64,000 nt of DNA from Calothrix anomala FACHB-343. GTDB lineage: Bacteria > Cyanobacteriota > Cyanobacteriia > Cyanobacteriales > Nostocaceae. The stretch's first letter is position 1. The number at the start of each line of letters is the position of its first letter. Below the pieces are notes generated by a model. That model was not told where the DNA came from and did not search any database. It worked only from the letters and a program-made list of their open reading frames with translations. Made by a program: the position numbers and the translations under genes. Below, piece by piece: positions 35,592 through 44,392 of the stretch. The DNA is taken from contig NZ_JACJQG010000025.1 in the NCBI RefSeq assembly GCF_014696435.1, forward strand, positions 45,170 to 109,169. The letters run 5' to 3'.

Positions 35592-35938
35592 AATTCCCTT
35601 TTTAGCTTACCCATGTTGAAAATTTATAAAACCTCCGTAGTTACCTAAAGAATTGATGAAGATGACTATAAAAATAAAAATATTATCTCTATAAGTAGTA
35701 GATTAGATAATCTAAGTAAGTCTACGGTTGACTTAAACTAAATCAGTTAATCTATTCCCTTGAGATTAACTAGATATTTTGTTGTCGCCAACAATTTTAT
35801 ATCTTGGATTTTTCTCATATATAAAACGTGAAACAGTAGCTAAAAAATCTCAACATCAGCAATCTAAAATCAAAAGTTTATCTTCCCAGCTAAGTTTAAC
35901 CGTTGCTTATTAGCTAATCATTGCTATGGCAAAATTAT

Positions 35939-37129
35939 ATGGACAAAGCACTGCAACTACCACCGCCACCACCTCCGCCTGTTCCACATAAACAGCAAAA
36001 AAAGGTAGTCTCGATTCAGCAAATGGTTCGCGACGCTTATATTCAGCAAGCCTCAGACATCCATATCCGCGTTGGAGAATTACCGCGATTTCGGATTCGC
36101 GGACAAATGGAGGTCTATGAATTAGGCGAATTAGTCACACCACAAATTTTTGCTGCATATTTAGACGAAATTCTCACTCCTTTAGGAAAACAACAGTTTG
36201 CCAAAACTAAAGAACTGGATACAGCCATAGTTTATCCGGGATTTATTCGCTGTCGTGTTAACTGTTTTGAAACATTAACCGGCGGTGCTATGGTACTACG
36301 GTTAATTACCTTGCATGTGCCTAGTATTGATAACTTAGGTTTGCCGCCAATTCTCAAAAATATTATTAATAAAAAGCAAGGATTAGTATTAGTTACAGGC
36401 CCCACAGGTTCAGGAAAATCAACCACAATAGCGGCGATGATTCGCTATTTAAACGAAACTGCCCAAAAGCATATTGTCACCATTGAAGACCCAATTGAAT
36501 ATGTGCATACATCCCAAAATTGCTTAATTAGCCAACGGGAAGTAGGTTTGCATACCCATGAATTTCATGAAGCTTTACGGTCAGTGTTGCGGGAAGACCC
36601 TGATGTAATTTTAATCGGAGAAATGCGCGATCGCGTAACGGTCGATACTGCCCTCAAAGCTGCACAAACCGGTCACCTAGTCTTAGGTACACTCCACTCG
36701 CAAGACAGCATTCGCTCAATTAACCGCTTACTCAACCTCTATAAGCCTGACGAACAACCAATCATGCGGGTGCAAATAGTCGATTCCTTAGTCGCTGTGA
36801 TTAATCAAAATTTGCTCGCCACAACCGATGGTGGACGTACAGCTGCAATGGAAATTTTGCTCAATACACCCACAATGCAAGATTACCTACTCAAAGGTGA
36901 AGAAGCAGAAGCCTATGATTTGATGGAAGCTAGCAGCAAAGAAGGGATGAAAGTCATGAATGACGCCCTTTGTGAATTAATGCTATCTGGTCAAATTAGC
37001 ATTGAGGATGCGTTTAGCATTACCCAAGATGTTGGCGATTTGCGTCGTCGTTCTCGCAATGAAGGGTTAGATCCATCTCATAGCACCCGTCGTGATGTGT
37101 ACACAACATATAGCTACAGTTCACAGTAA
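35939..37129 (+). CDS. pilT: PilT-type twitching ATPase
   Basis: 396 residues from the ATG at 35939; a TTG at 35921 is the longest option. Walker A GPTGSGKSTT, Asp box VTIEDPIEYVH, Walker B EDPDVILIGEMRD, and His box TGHLVLGTLHSQ are all seen. It retracts type IV pili by depolymerising pilin. The N-terminus has a proline run (LPPPPPPPVP) not found in most PilT proteins, and the C-terminus lacks the AIRNLIRE-like motif, so this is a PilT2-like variant. No pilB or pilC is adjacent. Confidence 0.88.
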   Translation: MDKALQLPPPPPPPVPHKQQKKVVSIQQMVRDAYIQQASDIHIRVGELPRFRIRGQMEVYELGELVTPQIFAAYLDEILTPLGKQQFAKTKELDTAIVYPGFIRCRVNCFETLTGGAMVLRLITLHVPSIDNLGLPPILKNIINKKQGLVLVTGPTGSGKSTTIAAMIRYLNETAQKHIVTIEDPIEYVHTSQNCLISQREVGLHTHEFHEALRSVLREDPDVILIGEMRDRVTVDTALKAAQTGHLVLGTLHSQDSIRSINRLLNLYKPDEQPIMRVQIVDSLVAVINQNLLATTDGGRTAAMEILLNTPTMQDYLLKGEEAEAYDLMEASSKEGMKVMNDALCELMLSGQISIEDAFSITQDVGDLRRRSRNEGLDPSHSTRRDVYTTYSYSSQ

Positions 37130-37148
37130 GTGCAGATAATCGTTTCTT

Positions 37149-37176
37149 GTAGGGGCACAATATGTTGTGCCCTTAC
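37149..37176 (+). terminator. Hairpin after pilT
   Basis: GTAGGGGCACAA / TTGTGCCCTTAC around TATG, 20 bp after the pilT stop. One of a set of GTAGGGGC...GCCCCTAC palindromes. Confidence 0.6.
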
Positions 37177-37201
37177 CAATTTCTTACTGTAGTTAATCAT
37201 G

Positions 37202-37789
37202 TCAAATCTTGCGCTGTAACCAAGCAAAAACATCATCAACAGAGAGTGTCAAATTCAAATCTGTTAATACTGGTAATATATCTTTACCTGTTAACAAATC
37301 CGGCAAAGAATTAGGCTGATAAACTAAAATGCAGCGCTCGCTTGGGTCAATCAACCATCCTAGCTGACTGCCATTTCGCAAACAATGTAAAATATTGCCA
37401 GTGACTTTAGTTTGACTTTGAGCAGGCGAAAGAATTTCTATTACCCAAGCAGGTGCAAAATCAATCCCACTGCTGATAATTTCACCATTTTCATCTAGTG
37501 GTAGGTGATTGCTAGAAATTACAACCACATCAGGAACTACTGAACGATTACCAAAGGTACAACGCAATTCTGGAAAAGCTTCATAGTTACTGTCTAAACT
37601 ATCAATTACAGAAACTAAACGTTTTTGCAATAAACTATGTTTAGCACCGCCCATAGGTTTTTGAATCGCTTCTCCGTTAATATATTCCCAAGCTGGTGAC
37701 TCTTCAATGTAGGGAAGTTTTAAGAACTCCTCAAGAGTCGTGCTTTCTTTGACGATAATTTTTCCTTGTGTCAACTCAATATTCGTCAT
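37202..37789 (-). CDS. Uma2-family putative restriction endonuclease
   Basis: 195 residues, intact. The PD-(D/E)XK-like fold core is recognisable in VVPDVVVISS and PAWVIEILSP, followed by LGWLIDP, the typical Uma2 order. The family is greatly expanded in filamentous cyanobacteria and is thought to be nuclease-like, but its role is not proven. It opens an accessory island that holds a second, gutted Uma2 copy and toxin-antitoxin remnants. Confidence 0.87.
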   Translation of the reverse strand: MTNIELTQGKIIVKESTTLEEFLKLPYIEESPAWEYINGEAIQKPMGGAKHSLLQKRLVSVIDSLDSNYEAFPELRCTFGNRSVVPDVVVISSNHLPLDENGEIISSGIDFAPAWVIEILSPAQSQTKVTGNILHCLRNGSQLGWLIDPSERCILVYQPNSLPDLLTGKDILPVLTDLNLTLSVDDVFAWLQRKI

Positions 37790-37917
37790 AATTAGGTTTC
37801 TTGAAGCATAATTCTTCTGTTTTATTTCTTGCTATAATTTTGTGCATGAAATTATTTTGCTTTACAAACTAGTAAATATTAGTCTAATTAACTACGAGTA
37901 AATTAACACAAAATATT

Positions 37918-38121
37918 ATGAAAATAAAAGCAATTATTCATCCTGCAGAAGAAGGTGGTTATTGGGCTGAAGTTCCAGCGCTACCCGGTTGTATTACTGA
38001 GGGTGAAACGATGGAAGAGGTATTAGTTAATCTAAAAGATGCAATTGAAGGATGGTTGGAAGTTGCAAATAGTAGTCACCAAGTAGAATCAAATGCTCAA
38101 ATTGTTGAGATTGCGGTATGA
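37918..38121 (+). CDS. hicB: HicB-type antitoxin
   Basis: 67 residues with the HicB core: IIHPAEEGGYWAEVPALPGC, then TEGETMEEVLVNLKDAIEGW. In the family this partly degraded RNase-H-like fold binds and neutralises the HicA mRNA interferase; this short form has no DNA-binding tail. It stands with a wrecked hicA, so the antitoxin is orphaned. Its stop TGA overlaps the ATG of the remnant. Confidence 0.88.
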   Translation: MKIKAIIHPAEEGGYWAEVPALPGCITEGETMEEVLVNLKDAIEGWLEVANSSHQVESNAQIVEIAV

Positions 38122-38196
38122 AATCAGAACTTGAAACCTGGAACATTAAAAGCATTGGTGAAAATCGCCAATCTAACAGAAGAAGATTTGACTTAA
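38118..38196 (+). pseudogene. hicA: hicA toxin remnant with internal deletion
   Basis: The ATGAAATCA start (MKS, as in many HicA proteins) overlaps the hicB stop. Soon after, in another frame, LKPGTLKALVKIANLTEEDL ends at a TAA (38194-38196). This is the C-terminal segment of HicA. The dsRNA-binding core with the catalytic His (GSH motif) is missing, and the frames do not join. The toxin is dead. Confidence 0.8.
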
Positions 38197-38197
38197 T

Positions 38198-38374
38198 TTA
38201 TTTGGAACTCTGTCTCACCCAATTACGAAAAGCTTTAATCGTGGCATAAGCAATTCGCGCTGCACGATGCTCACCTAATTCTTCAATAATTGTTTCTAGT
38301 TCTTGCCAAGTGACATCTTGCAATAATACTTTTTGTCCTGGTGGTAGATAGATACGCTTGAACTCAAATAACAT
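38198..38374 (-). pseudogene. Uma2-family remnant with internal deletion
   Basis: 58 codons from an ATG at 38374. The N-terminal half (LPPGQKVLLQDVTWQELE, ELGEHRAARIAY) is the start of a Uma2 protein normally ~200 residues long. It jumps to IKAFRNWVRQSSK, which looks like the usual C-terminal end. The nuclease core is absent. The frame remains open, so it could still be translated as a short peptide. It begins two bases from the hicA remnant. Confidence 0.72.
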
Positions 38375-38441
38375 ATTTTTCGCTCCAATCGCTTTTCGTT
38401 TAACGGAGTCTTCACTAATGGACACAGTAAACTGTACTAAG

Positions 38442-39215
38442 TCACACAATTAGTTCGGGACTGATGTTCTTCTCAACATAAGCAATACCTTTAGGCAGAA
38501 GTACACAAAAACCATTTTCATGATGTATGAGAGCTTCGTCATCTAATGATTTTAATATTTCTTTTCGATATCTACTTACATTGGCATATTTAATCCATTT
38601 TATTAAATCTGTATCGCTGACTTTATCTGGCTGCTTGTAGTATAGAATAAGTAAAGTTTTTTGATCCGTTTTCAGTTTAGTGTTCTGCACTCTTATAAAG
38701 CTGCCAACTTCTACTATAACGGGCATTTTTGTCTCGTTGATACTTTCAACAATTTTTCTTGCTTCATCAATGCTGTTGATATGATAGTTGCGTATTAGTT
38801 CAACTAATATCCAATCGGCTGACTGTGATACAAATAACGAATCAGAGTAGTTTGGGTTTACTTCTCCACCAACATGAGCAACATTTCTCTTGTTTCTAAT
38901 ATCAAGAAGCACCCTTGTAAGCTGAGGAATAAAAAAGCGAATACCTTCTGGTAAGCTTGTATTGCTAGTAACACGATTTATGATTTTTTGAGTATCTAGT
39001 TGCTTGCCAAACGGAGTATAATTGCCTGTGTCTAAGAACTCAATTAAACGTAGGATACACTCACTGAAACGAGCAGCATTTAATTCGGCTGGCTGAAATT
39101 TTCTGAGAAAAAACTGTTGCTTGATATGTTGATATTCTTCAATCAAAGCAATAACGATATCTTTAGGTAGCTTTGTAGACAAAGCTGCTTCAATTTGGGA
39201 TCTTAGAACACTCAT
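38442..39215 (-). CDS. Protein with HEPN-like RNxxxxxH motif (effector candidate)
   Basis: 257 residues from the ATG at 39215; a GTG at 39254 would overlap the upstream gene by 13 bp. All-helical N-terminal part with LLDIRNKRNVAHVGGEVNP (Arg107, Asn108, His114). Arg-(4-6 residues)-His is the active site of HEPN ribonucleases, many of which are toxins or defence effectors. The C-terminal ~80 residues read as a winged helix (TDLIKWIKYANVSRYRKEIL). It is the downstream partner of the zinc-ribbon gene. I do not recognise it by name; the HEPN link rests on the motif only. Confidence 0.6.
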   Translation of the reverse strand: MSVLRSQIEAALSTKLPKDIVIALIEEYQHIKQQFFLRKFQPAELNAARFSECILRLIEFLDTGNYTPFGKQLDTQKIINRVTSNTSLPEGIRFFIPQLTRVLLDIRNKRNVAHVGGEVNPNYSDSLFVSQSADWILVELIRNYHINSIDEARKIVESINETKMPVIVEVGSFIRVQNTKLKTDQKTLLILYYKQPDKVSDTDLIKWIKYANVSRYRKEILKSLDDEALIHHENGFCVLLPKGIAYVEKNISPELIV

Positions 39216-39241
39216 GATTAGTCTTAATTTCCAAAAATACT

Positions 39242-40408
39242 CTAAATAAGCCACCCCTCCACAAAGCTTTCAGCATCAGGTGTAAGATAATATAAACCTT
39301 CAGAGGTTCGACTGAAATATTTACTGTAGTCTTTGGTGTTAGTCAAAGCTTTTGAAAAATTGCTTTGACTAACAGAAACTGTTTTATATTTCTTAACTAG
39401 GTAGTCGTATGCTAATCCTGGTTTCACAGCATCTTGAGCTTTCAACTCTTTGGTAATATCGTATAAAGCAAGAAGAGCATATTCAACAGCAGTATTTAGC
39501 TTTCTCACATCAAAGCTGTCAAACCTCGATGTCATTTGAATCCACTGCTCAATGTTTTGAGTATCCTCTTTTGTTTTACGAGAACCTTTACTCGAATTTT
39601 TGCGGCTTGAACTCCAATATTCATTACCTTTTAAGTCTGAATCTTGCATTTCTGCAATAATTTTCTTGACTTCAGCCTGTCCACCAGGATTAAGTTTAAA
39701 AGTTCCATCAGACTTTACGAAATAGCGGCTTGCCAGATCATTCAAGTAACTTGTGTAATTTTTATCGTAAATACCATTCACTTTAGCAGCTTGATTTAGA
39801 TAGTCTTTTAAGACTGGTTCGTGGCAAAGTATATTGTAAGCCCAAACATAAAGCAGGCTAAATCTCTGTTGTTGAAGCTTTTTATTTTTACCTTTATAAT
39901 CAGGAGTCTTTGAAACTAGAACACCTTGTCCATCTATTTCAAAATAGTTGGCAGGTGTGTTAGTTTCTGGGGAACTTTGAACAGTAGTATTAATTGTCTG
40001 TTCTTTGGTATCTTCATATCTGTTTAGATCAACTTCTTCTTCTAATTGCTGAAAAGGAGGTAAGATTGCTTGCTGTTCCAGAACTGAAGCAGGCTTCGTA
40101 ACTTTAAGAGGAGTTAAGGGAACATAACCACCAAGAACAGATGCAACCTTATCAATTGCAGTATCAGTGAAAGATAGATTCAGCTTCCTTGAATAATTTT
40201 TGTCTGACTGTTCCTCTTCAAGAGAGAAATTATTCATAGGAGTAGAATGAAGCTTAGGAGTGTCAATTAAGGTGCCACACTTGAGGCATTTGCTCTTATC
40301 TTTAAGTAAATGTTTGCTGCACTTTAGACACTTCACTTGCCGTTCACAGCTAAGGCAAAAGCTATATTCCTCATCAATTTGAGTGTCACAATATGGGCAG
40401 TTTGACAC
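39242..40408 (-). CDS. Double zinc-ribbon protein (sensor/regulator candidate)
   Basis: 388 residues. GTG start behind AGGAAGAG, well supported. Two zinc ribbons at the N-terminus (Cys4, 7, 18, 21 and Cys27, 30, 41, 44), a ~110-residue low-complexity linker, then a helical region (YVWAYNILCHEPVLKDYL), a Ser/Lys-rich stretch (RKNSSKGSRKTKED) and a C-terminal helical/winged-helix-like part. No known name. It is followed 26 bp later by the HEPN-like gene, so the two form an operon. It may sense nucleic acid and control the partner. Confidence 0.6.
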   Translation of the reverse strand: MSNCPYCDTQIDEEYSFCLSCERQVKCLKCSKHLLKDKSKCLKCGTLIDTPKLHSTPMNNFSLEEEQSDKNYSRKLNLSFTDTAIDKVASVLGGYVPLTPLKVTKPASVLEQQAILPPFQQLEEEVDLNRYEDTKEQTINTTVQSSPETNTPANYFEIDGQGVLVSKTPDYKGKNKKLQQQRFSLLYVWAYNILCHEPVLKDYLNQAAKVNGIYDKNYTSYLNDLASRYFVKSDGTFKLNPGGQAEVKKIIAEMQDSDLKGNEYWSSSRKNSSKGSRKTKEDTQNIEQWIQMTSRFDSFDVRKLNTAVEYALLALYDITKELKAQDAVKPGLAYDYLVKKYKTVSVSQSNFSKALTNTKDYSKYFSRTSEGLYYLTPDAESFVEGWLI

Positions 40409-40521
40409 AGTTTGCTCTTCCTAATATTTGTTCAAATACTTGACTTGTTAGTATAACCGAGAGGTACTTTTTTTACAACGTTTATATATGTGGGCAAGCT
40501 CACCTCATATGACAAAAATAA

Positions 40522-40543
40522 AAAGCCCGCATTTGCGGGCTTT
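40522..40543. terminator. Bidirectional terminator beside typA
   Basis: Perfect hairpin AAAGCCCGCA / TGCGGGCTTT with a TT-centred loop, followed on the minus strand by TTTTTATTTT. It ends typA; the zinc-ribbon gene starts on the far side. Confidence 0.9.
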
Positions 40544-40566
40544 CAACATCAATTCAGCAGATTGAT

Positions 40567-42357
40567 TTATCGTTTTACTAACTTCTTCGACATCTTGCGC
40601 AAGCGAATCGATTGAGGTGTAACTTCTACCAATTCATCTGGGCCGATATACTCTAAAGCACGTTCCAAACTCATATCTACTGGTGCTTGTAACTGCACTA
40701 ATTCATCACCACCAGCAGCACGGTGGTTGGTAAGCTGCTTGGTTTTACAGATATTCAGTTCTAAGTCTTGAGGACGATTGTGTTCTCCCACAATCATACC
40801 TTTATAAACTTTAGTACCAGGAGTAATGAAGAATACACCTCTATCTTCAGCGTTTCTCATCGCATAGAAGGTAGATACACCTTCTTCAAAGGAGATGAGA
40901 ACGCCTTTGTTACGGGCTTCAATATCGCCAGAAAGCTGACGGTAATCTAAGAAGCTGTGGTTCATGATACCTTCGCCACGGGTCATCCGCATGAATTCGC
41001 CACGGAAACCAATCAAACCACGGGCGGGGATAACAAACTCTAGCTGGGTGCGTTCGTTACTACCGGGTTGCATATCTTGCATTTCACCCTTGCGTTGTCC
41101 CAAGCGTTCGATACAGCTACCAACTGCGTCTGCGGGGACATCAAGAACCAAAAGTTCATAAGGTTCACAAGGTTGTCCGTTGACTTCCCGGTAAATTACC
41201 TGTGGCTGAGATACTTGAAACTCATAGCCTTCTCGGCGCATGGTTTCAATTAAAATACCCAGGTGGAGTTCTCCACGACCAGACACGAGGAATTTATCAG
41301 GAGAATCGGTTTCTTCAACACGCAAAGCTACGTTAGTTTCTAATTCTCGCAGCAAGCGATCGCGTACTTGGCGCGATGTTACCAATTTACCTTCTTGACC
41401 TGCAAATGGTGAATCATTCACCCAGAAGGTCATCTGTAAGGTAGGTTCATCTACCTTAATTAGTGGTAAAGCTTGAGGTTCATTAGGATCTGTAATTGTT
41501 TCCCCAATATTGGCATCAGCAAAACCAGCCACAGCCACAATATAACCTGCGGATGCTTCTTCCATATCCACCCGCTTCAAGCCTTCAAAGCCCATCAACT
41601 TGGTGATTTTGGCCTTGACAATTGCACCACTTTCTGTTACTAAAGCTGCTTGCTGTCCAGCGCGAATCACACCGTTGTGAATTCTGCCAATAACAATCCG
41701 TCCTAGATATTCAGAATAATCTAGGGTTGTGACTTGCAATTGCAGAGGCTTGTTAACATCACCTACTGGGGGTGGTACATGGCGGAGGATAGCTTCAAAG
41801 AGTGGTTGCATATCCACTGGTTCTGCATCCAAGTCGTCTTTGGCATAACCAGCCAAGCCAGAAGCGAATAAATAGGGGAAATCGCACTGATCTTCATCTG
41901 CGCCTAATTCTAGGAACAGATCTAATACTTTATCAATTGCGCCGTAGGGGTCAGCTTGGGGACGGTCAATCTTATTGACAACAACAATGGGGCGTAGTCC
42001 TTTTTCTAAAGCCTTTTTCAACACAAAGCGTGTTTGCGGCATCGGGCCTTCATTGGCATCGACAATCAGGATACAACCATCAACCATGCCAAGTACACGT
42101 TCGACTTCACCGCCGAAGTCAGCGTGACCTGGGGTATCAACAATATTGATTAAGGTTTCTTTGTAACGAACTGCTGTATTTTTCGAGAGGATGGTAATTC
42201 CCCGTTCCCGTTCCAAGGCGTTGGAATCCATGACGCAATCCGGAACGTCTTCACCTTCTCGGAAGATGCCGGATTGTTTGAGGAGTGCATCAACCAGGGT
42301 GGTTTTGCCGTGGTCTACGTGGGCAATAATGGCGACGTTACGAATTGGGAGCGTCAT
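40567..42357 (-). CDS. typA: Translational GTPase TypA/BipA
   Basis: 596 residues. Elongation-factor-like GTPase acting on ribosomes under stress. GTPase motifs: [12 protein letters not shown] (G1), ERGITI (G2), DTPGHADFG (G3), NKID (G4). These are followed by domains II, III, V and the C-terminal domain specific to BipA. The start [19 protein letters not shown] is usual. It lies next to the island and is bounded by a strong terminator. Confidence 0.95.
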   Translation of the reverse strand: MTLPIRNVAIIAHVDHGKTTLVDALLKQSGIFREGEDVPDCVMDSNALERERGITILSKNTAVRYKETLINIVDTPGHADFGGEVERVLGMVDGCILIVDANEGPMPQTRFVLKKALEKGLRPIVVVNKIDRPQADPYGAIDKVLDLFLELGADEDQCDFPYLFASGLAGYAKDDLDAEPVDMQPLFEAILRHVPPPVGDVNKPLQLQVTTLDYSEYLGRIVIGRIHNGVIRAGQQAALVTESGAIVKAKITKLMGFEGLKRVDMEEASAGYIVAVAGFADANIGETITDPNEPQALPLIKVDEPTLQMTFWVNDSPFAGQEGKLVTSRQVRDRLLRELETNVALRVEETDSPDKFLVSGRGELHLGILIETMRREGYEFQVSQPQVIYREVNGQPCEPYELLVLDVPADAVGSCIERLGQRKGEMQDMQPGSNERTQLEFVIPARGLIGFRGEFMRMTRGEGIMNHSFLDYRQLSGDIEARNKGVLISFEEGVSTFYAMRNAEDRGVFFITPGTKVYKGMIVGEHNRPQDLELNICKTKQLTNHRAAGGDELVQLQAPVDMSLERALEYIGPDELVEVTPQSIRLRKMSKKLVKR

Positions 42358-42611
42358 AGAAACTTTTTGTGAACTCTAGAGGGGGTTTTCAGATGTACAT
42401 CGTAAATGTTATGATGCTAGGCTGTTTTAACAGAATTGAGGATAAAGTACAAACTCTGTAAAGAAGCTTTAACAATTCTAGCTTAATCGTCACAATTCCG
42501 GGGACTTTTTTAGCCATTACTTTAAATTTCAACTTGGCAACGACCATCTCGAGAAACAATAATTACCGTTGTGCCAAAATTGACTTAGTAATCGACTGAT
42601 AATTTGTGACT

Positions 42612-42764
42612 ATGCTTTGGAAATCGGGACAGCAGTTGCAGGGTGGTAAGTATAAGATTGAACAGGAATTAGGCGAGGGTGGCTTTGGTATCACTTACCG
42701 CGCTAGCAGTCATAATGGTTCCGACGTTGTCATTAAAATTGAGCTTGTTGGAGTGCAAGCCTGA
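42612..42764 (+). pseudogene. Ser/Thr protein kinase N-terminal remnant
   Basis: 50 codons: LQGGKYKIEQELGEGGFG then ITYRASSHNGSDVVIKIEL, the start and glycine loop of a cyanobacterial Hanks kinase including the catalytic-lysine strand. It then meets a stop at 42762. Everything after the lysine strand (HRD, DFG) is gone. Confidence 0.75.
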
Positions 42765-43038
42765 CAACAAACTCCATCAAGGTAAAAACTCGCAAAGCGA
42801 TATTTAACAAAAACATCAAGCCAGTGATTCGGTTTTGATTCTGGAAGTAAATCGGTAAGGCAGGTAAAGAACCTCAGGCTAAGGCATTGAAATTCCTGGA
42901 GTATTGGACGGAAGAAAGAAACAGATTGAAGAAGAAGAAAGATCCACAATCTCAACAACTCCAGTTGGCAATGAAGGTTTTGATTTCCATTGATGAATGT
43001 GCTTCACTAAAACCTGTGTACTCAAGGAGAATCAAAAT
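42765..43038. other. Degenerate sequence between kinase remnant and RTX gene
   Basis: No intact frame. A 42887-43140 frame (KFLEYWTEERNRLKKKKD) and a minus-strand frame are not recognisable as proteins. This looks like decayed coding DNA. Confidence 0.4.
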
Positions 43039-43929
43039 ATGGCTATTATCAATGGCGATAACAATGCTAACACGCTCACTGGTACTAATAGTGCTGATGC
43101 TATCAAAGGCTTGGGTGGTGATGACACTATCTACGGTTTAGGTGGTAATGATAGCCTTGATGGTAATGATGGTAACGATAGAATTTACGGTGGCGATGGT
43201 GCTGACATAGTACGCGCTGGTAATGGTAACGATTACATAGACCTAGGCAGAGCTCAATTAATCACAGGTAACGAGTATAATCTTGTCGATGCTGGTGATG
43301 GTGATGATACAGTTATTGGTGGTCAAGATACTGATAGGATTTACTTATACTCTGGTGCAGACTCAGCTAATGGTGGGGATGGTAGAGATTATATATTCGG
43401 TGGTATAGGTAATGATACTATCCGTGGTGGTGGAGGTAATGATGACCTTTATGGAGAAGAAGGTAATGATACCCTCTATGGAGACAATGGCGACGACCTC
43501 CTTATTGGTGGTTTAAATAGTGATAGCGTTTATGGTGGTGCGGGTTATGACCTTATACGTGCAGCCTCTAAGATTACCTATTCTGATTTCTCTTATGAGA
43601 GTAGGAATACTGTAGATAATCTTTGGGGTGGAACTGAAGGTGATACATTCAGCTTTGGTTATCGTGTAACGTACAACGGTGTGCTTCGTACGATACAGGA
43701 TTATCAAGGTGGAGGTAATGCGGACTATGCTATTATTCGTGACTTTCAGGGTGGTTATGGGTATGACCGTATTCAACTAGCTGGTAGTCCAAGTGAATAC
43801 TCGCTTGACCGTATGACGCTTAATGGAGTTGAAGGAACGGGAATACGTTTTGGTACAGACTTAGTTGCCCTAGTAAAGGATAAGTTCGATCTTAGTCTGA
43901 CTAACTCCAATCAATTTATTTATTTCTAG
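43039..43929 (+). CDS. RTX-type calcium-binding repeat protein
   Basis: 296 residues from the ATG at 43039, which follows a GGAGAA site. About ten glycine-rich nonapeptides of the GGxGxDxLx type (GGDDTIYGLGGNDSLDG; GGGGNDDLYGEEGNDTLYG) form a calcium-binding beta-roll, interrupted by a 30-residue insert (~75-105). The last ~110 residues (YSDFSYESRNTVDNLWGG to the end) are a globular cap. It should be secreted by a type I exporter, but no exporter is adjacent. Nucleotide repeats make it prone to rearrangement. Confidence 0.85.
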   Translation: MAIINGDNNANTLTGTNSADAIKGLGGDDTIYGLGGNDSLDGNDGNDRIYGGDGADIVRAGNGNDYIDLGRAQLITGNEYNLVDAGDGDDTVIGGQDTDRIYLYSGADSANGGDGRDYIFGGIGNDTIRGGGGNDDLYGEEGNDTLYGDNGDDLLIGGLNSDSVYGGAGYDLIRAASKITYSDFSYESRNTVDNLWGGTEGDTFSFGYRVTYNGVLRTIQDYQGGGNADYAIIRDFQGGYGYDRIQLAGSPSEYSLDRMTLNGVEGTGIRFGTDLVALVKDKFDLSLTNSNQFIYF

Positions 43930-44392
43930 TTATTAAAGAATTAGGCTTTCAATCACAGGCAAGGCAGGAAATCGAAATCAAGTTGGGAAGACAAATGATT
44001 CGAGCCTAAGAATTACCAACAGAAATCGCACGCACAGATACAACTTTTATTACGCCTCTTAATCAGCTTCAAAAACAGATTCTTTCCGCCATGAAAATGC
44101 CTTTCTCTCTTTATTTGCTAGAACCATTACTCTGCAAGATTTAATTCCTTTTTCTGAGGTGAAAATCAGCGAACGGAAAGTCTTAATTTTGAATTTTGAA
44201 TTTTGAATTTTGAATTTTGAATTGGTATTAGGACTGTCAAGGGTCAATAGTCCAAGGTCAAAGACTAGCTTTGACTTTGTACTCTTAACTTTTGATAACC
44301 TGAGTGCGAAATATACAATTTAAATGCGTAACAGCTTATGATTACTTATAAAATCTCTGTTTTACATCATTTTCACACAAGAGTGATTTGAT
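43930..44392. other. Intergenic with decayed coding DNA and TTTTGAA array
   Basis: Reading frames are broken. A TTTTGAA array lies at 44186-44222 and GTCAA heptamers at about 44240-44265. I cannot identify the ancestral gene. Confidence 0.5.
44186..44222. repeat. TTTTGAA tandem array
   Basis: Five tandem copies, same unit as the array at 23080-23122. Confidence 0.9.

Noticed and set aside
40768-41253. Plus-strand frames over typA
   Set aside because: Antisense shadows of the typA gene.
42710-42958. Minus-strand 82-codon frame (HWLDVFVKYRF)
   Set aside because: Partly antisense to the kinase relic, no family recognised, no ribosome site.
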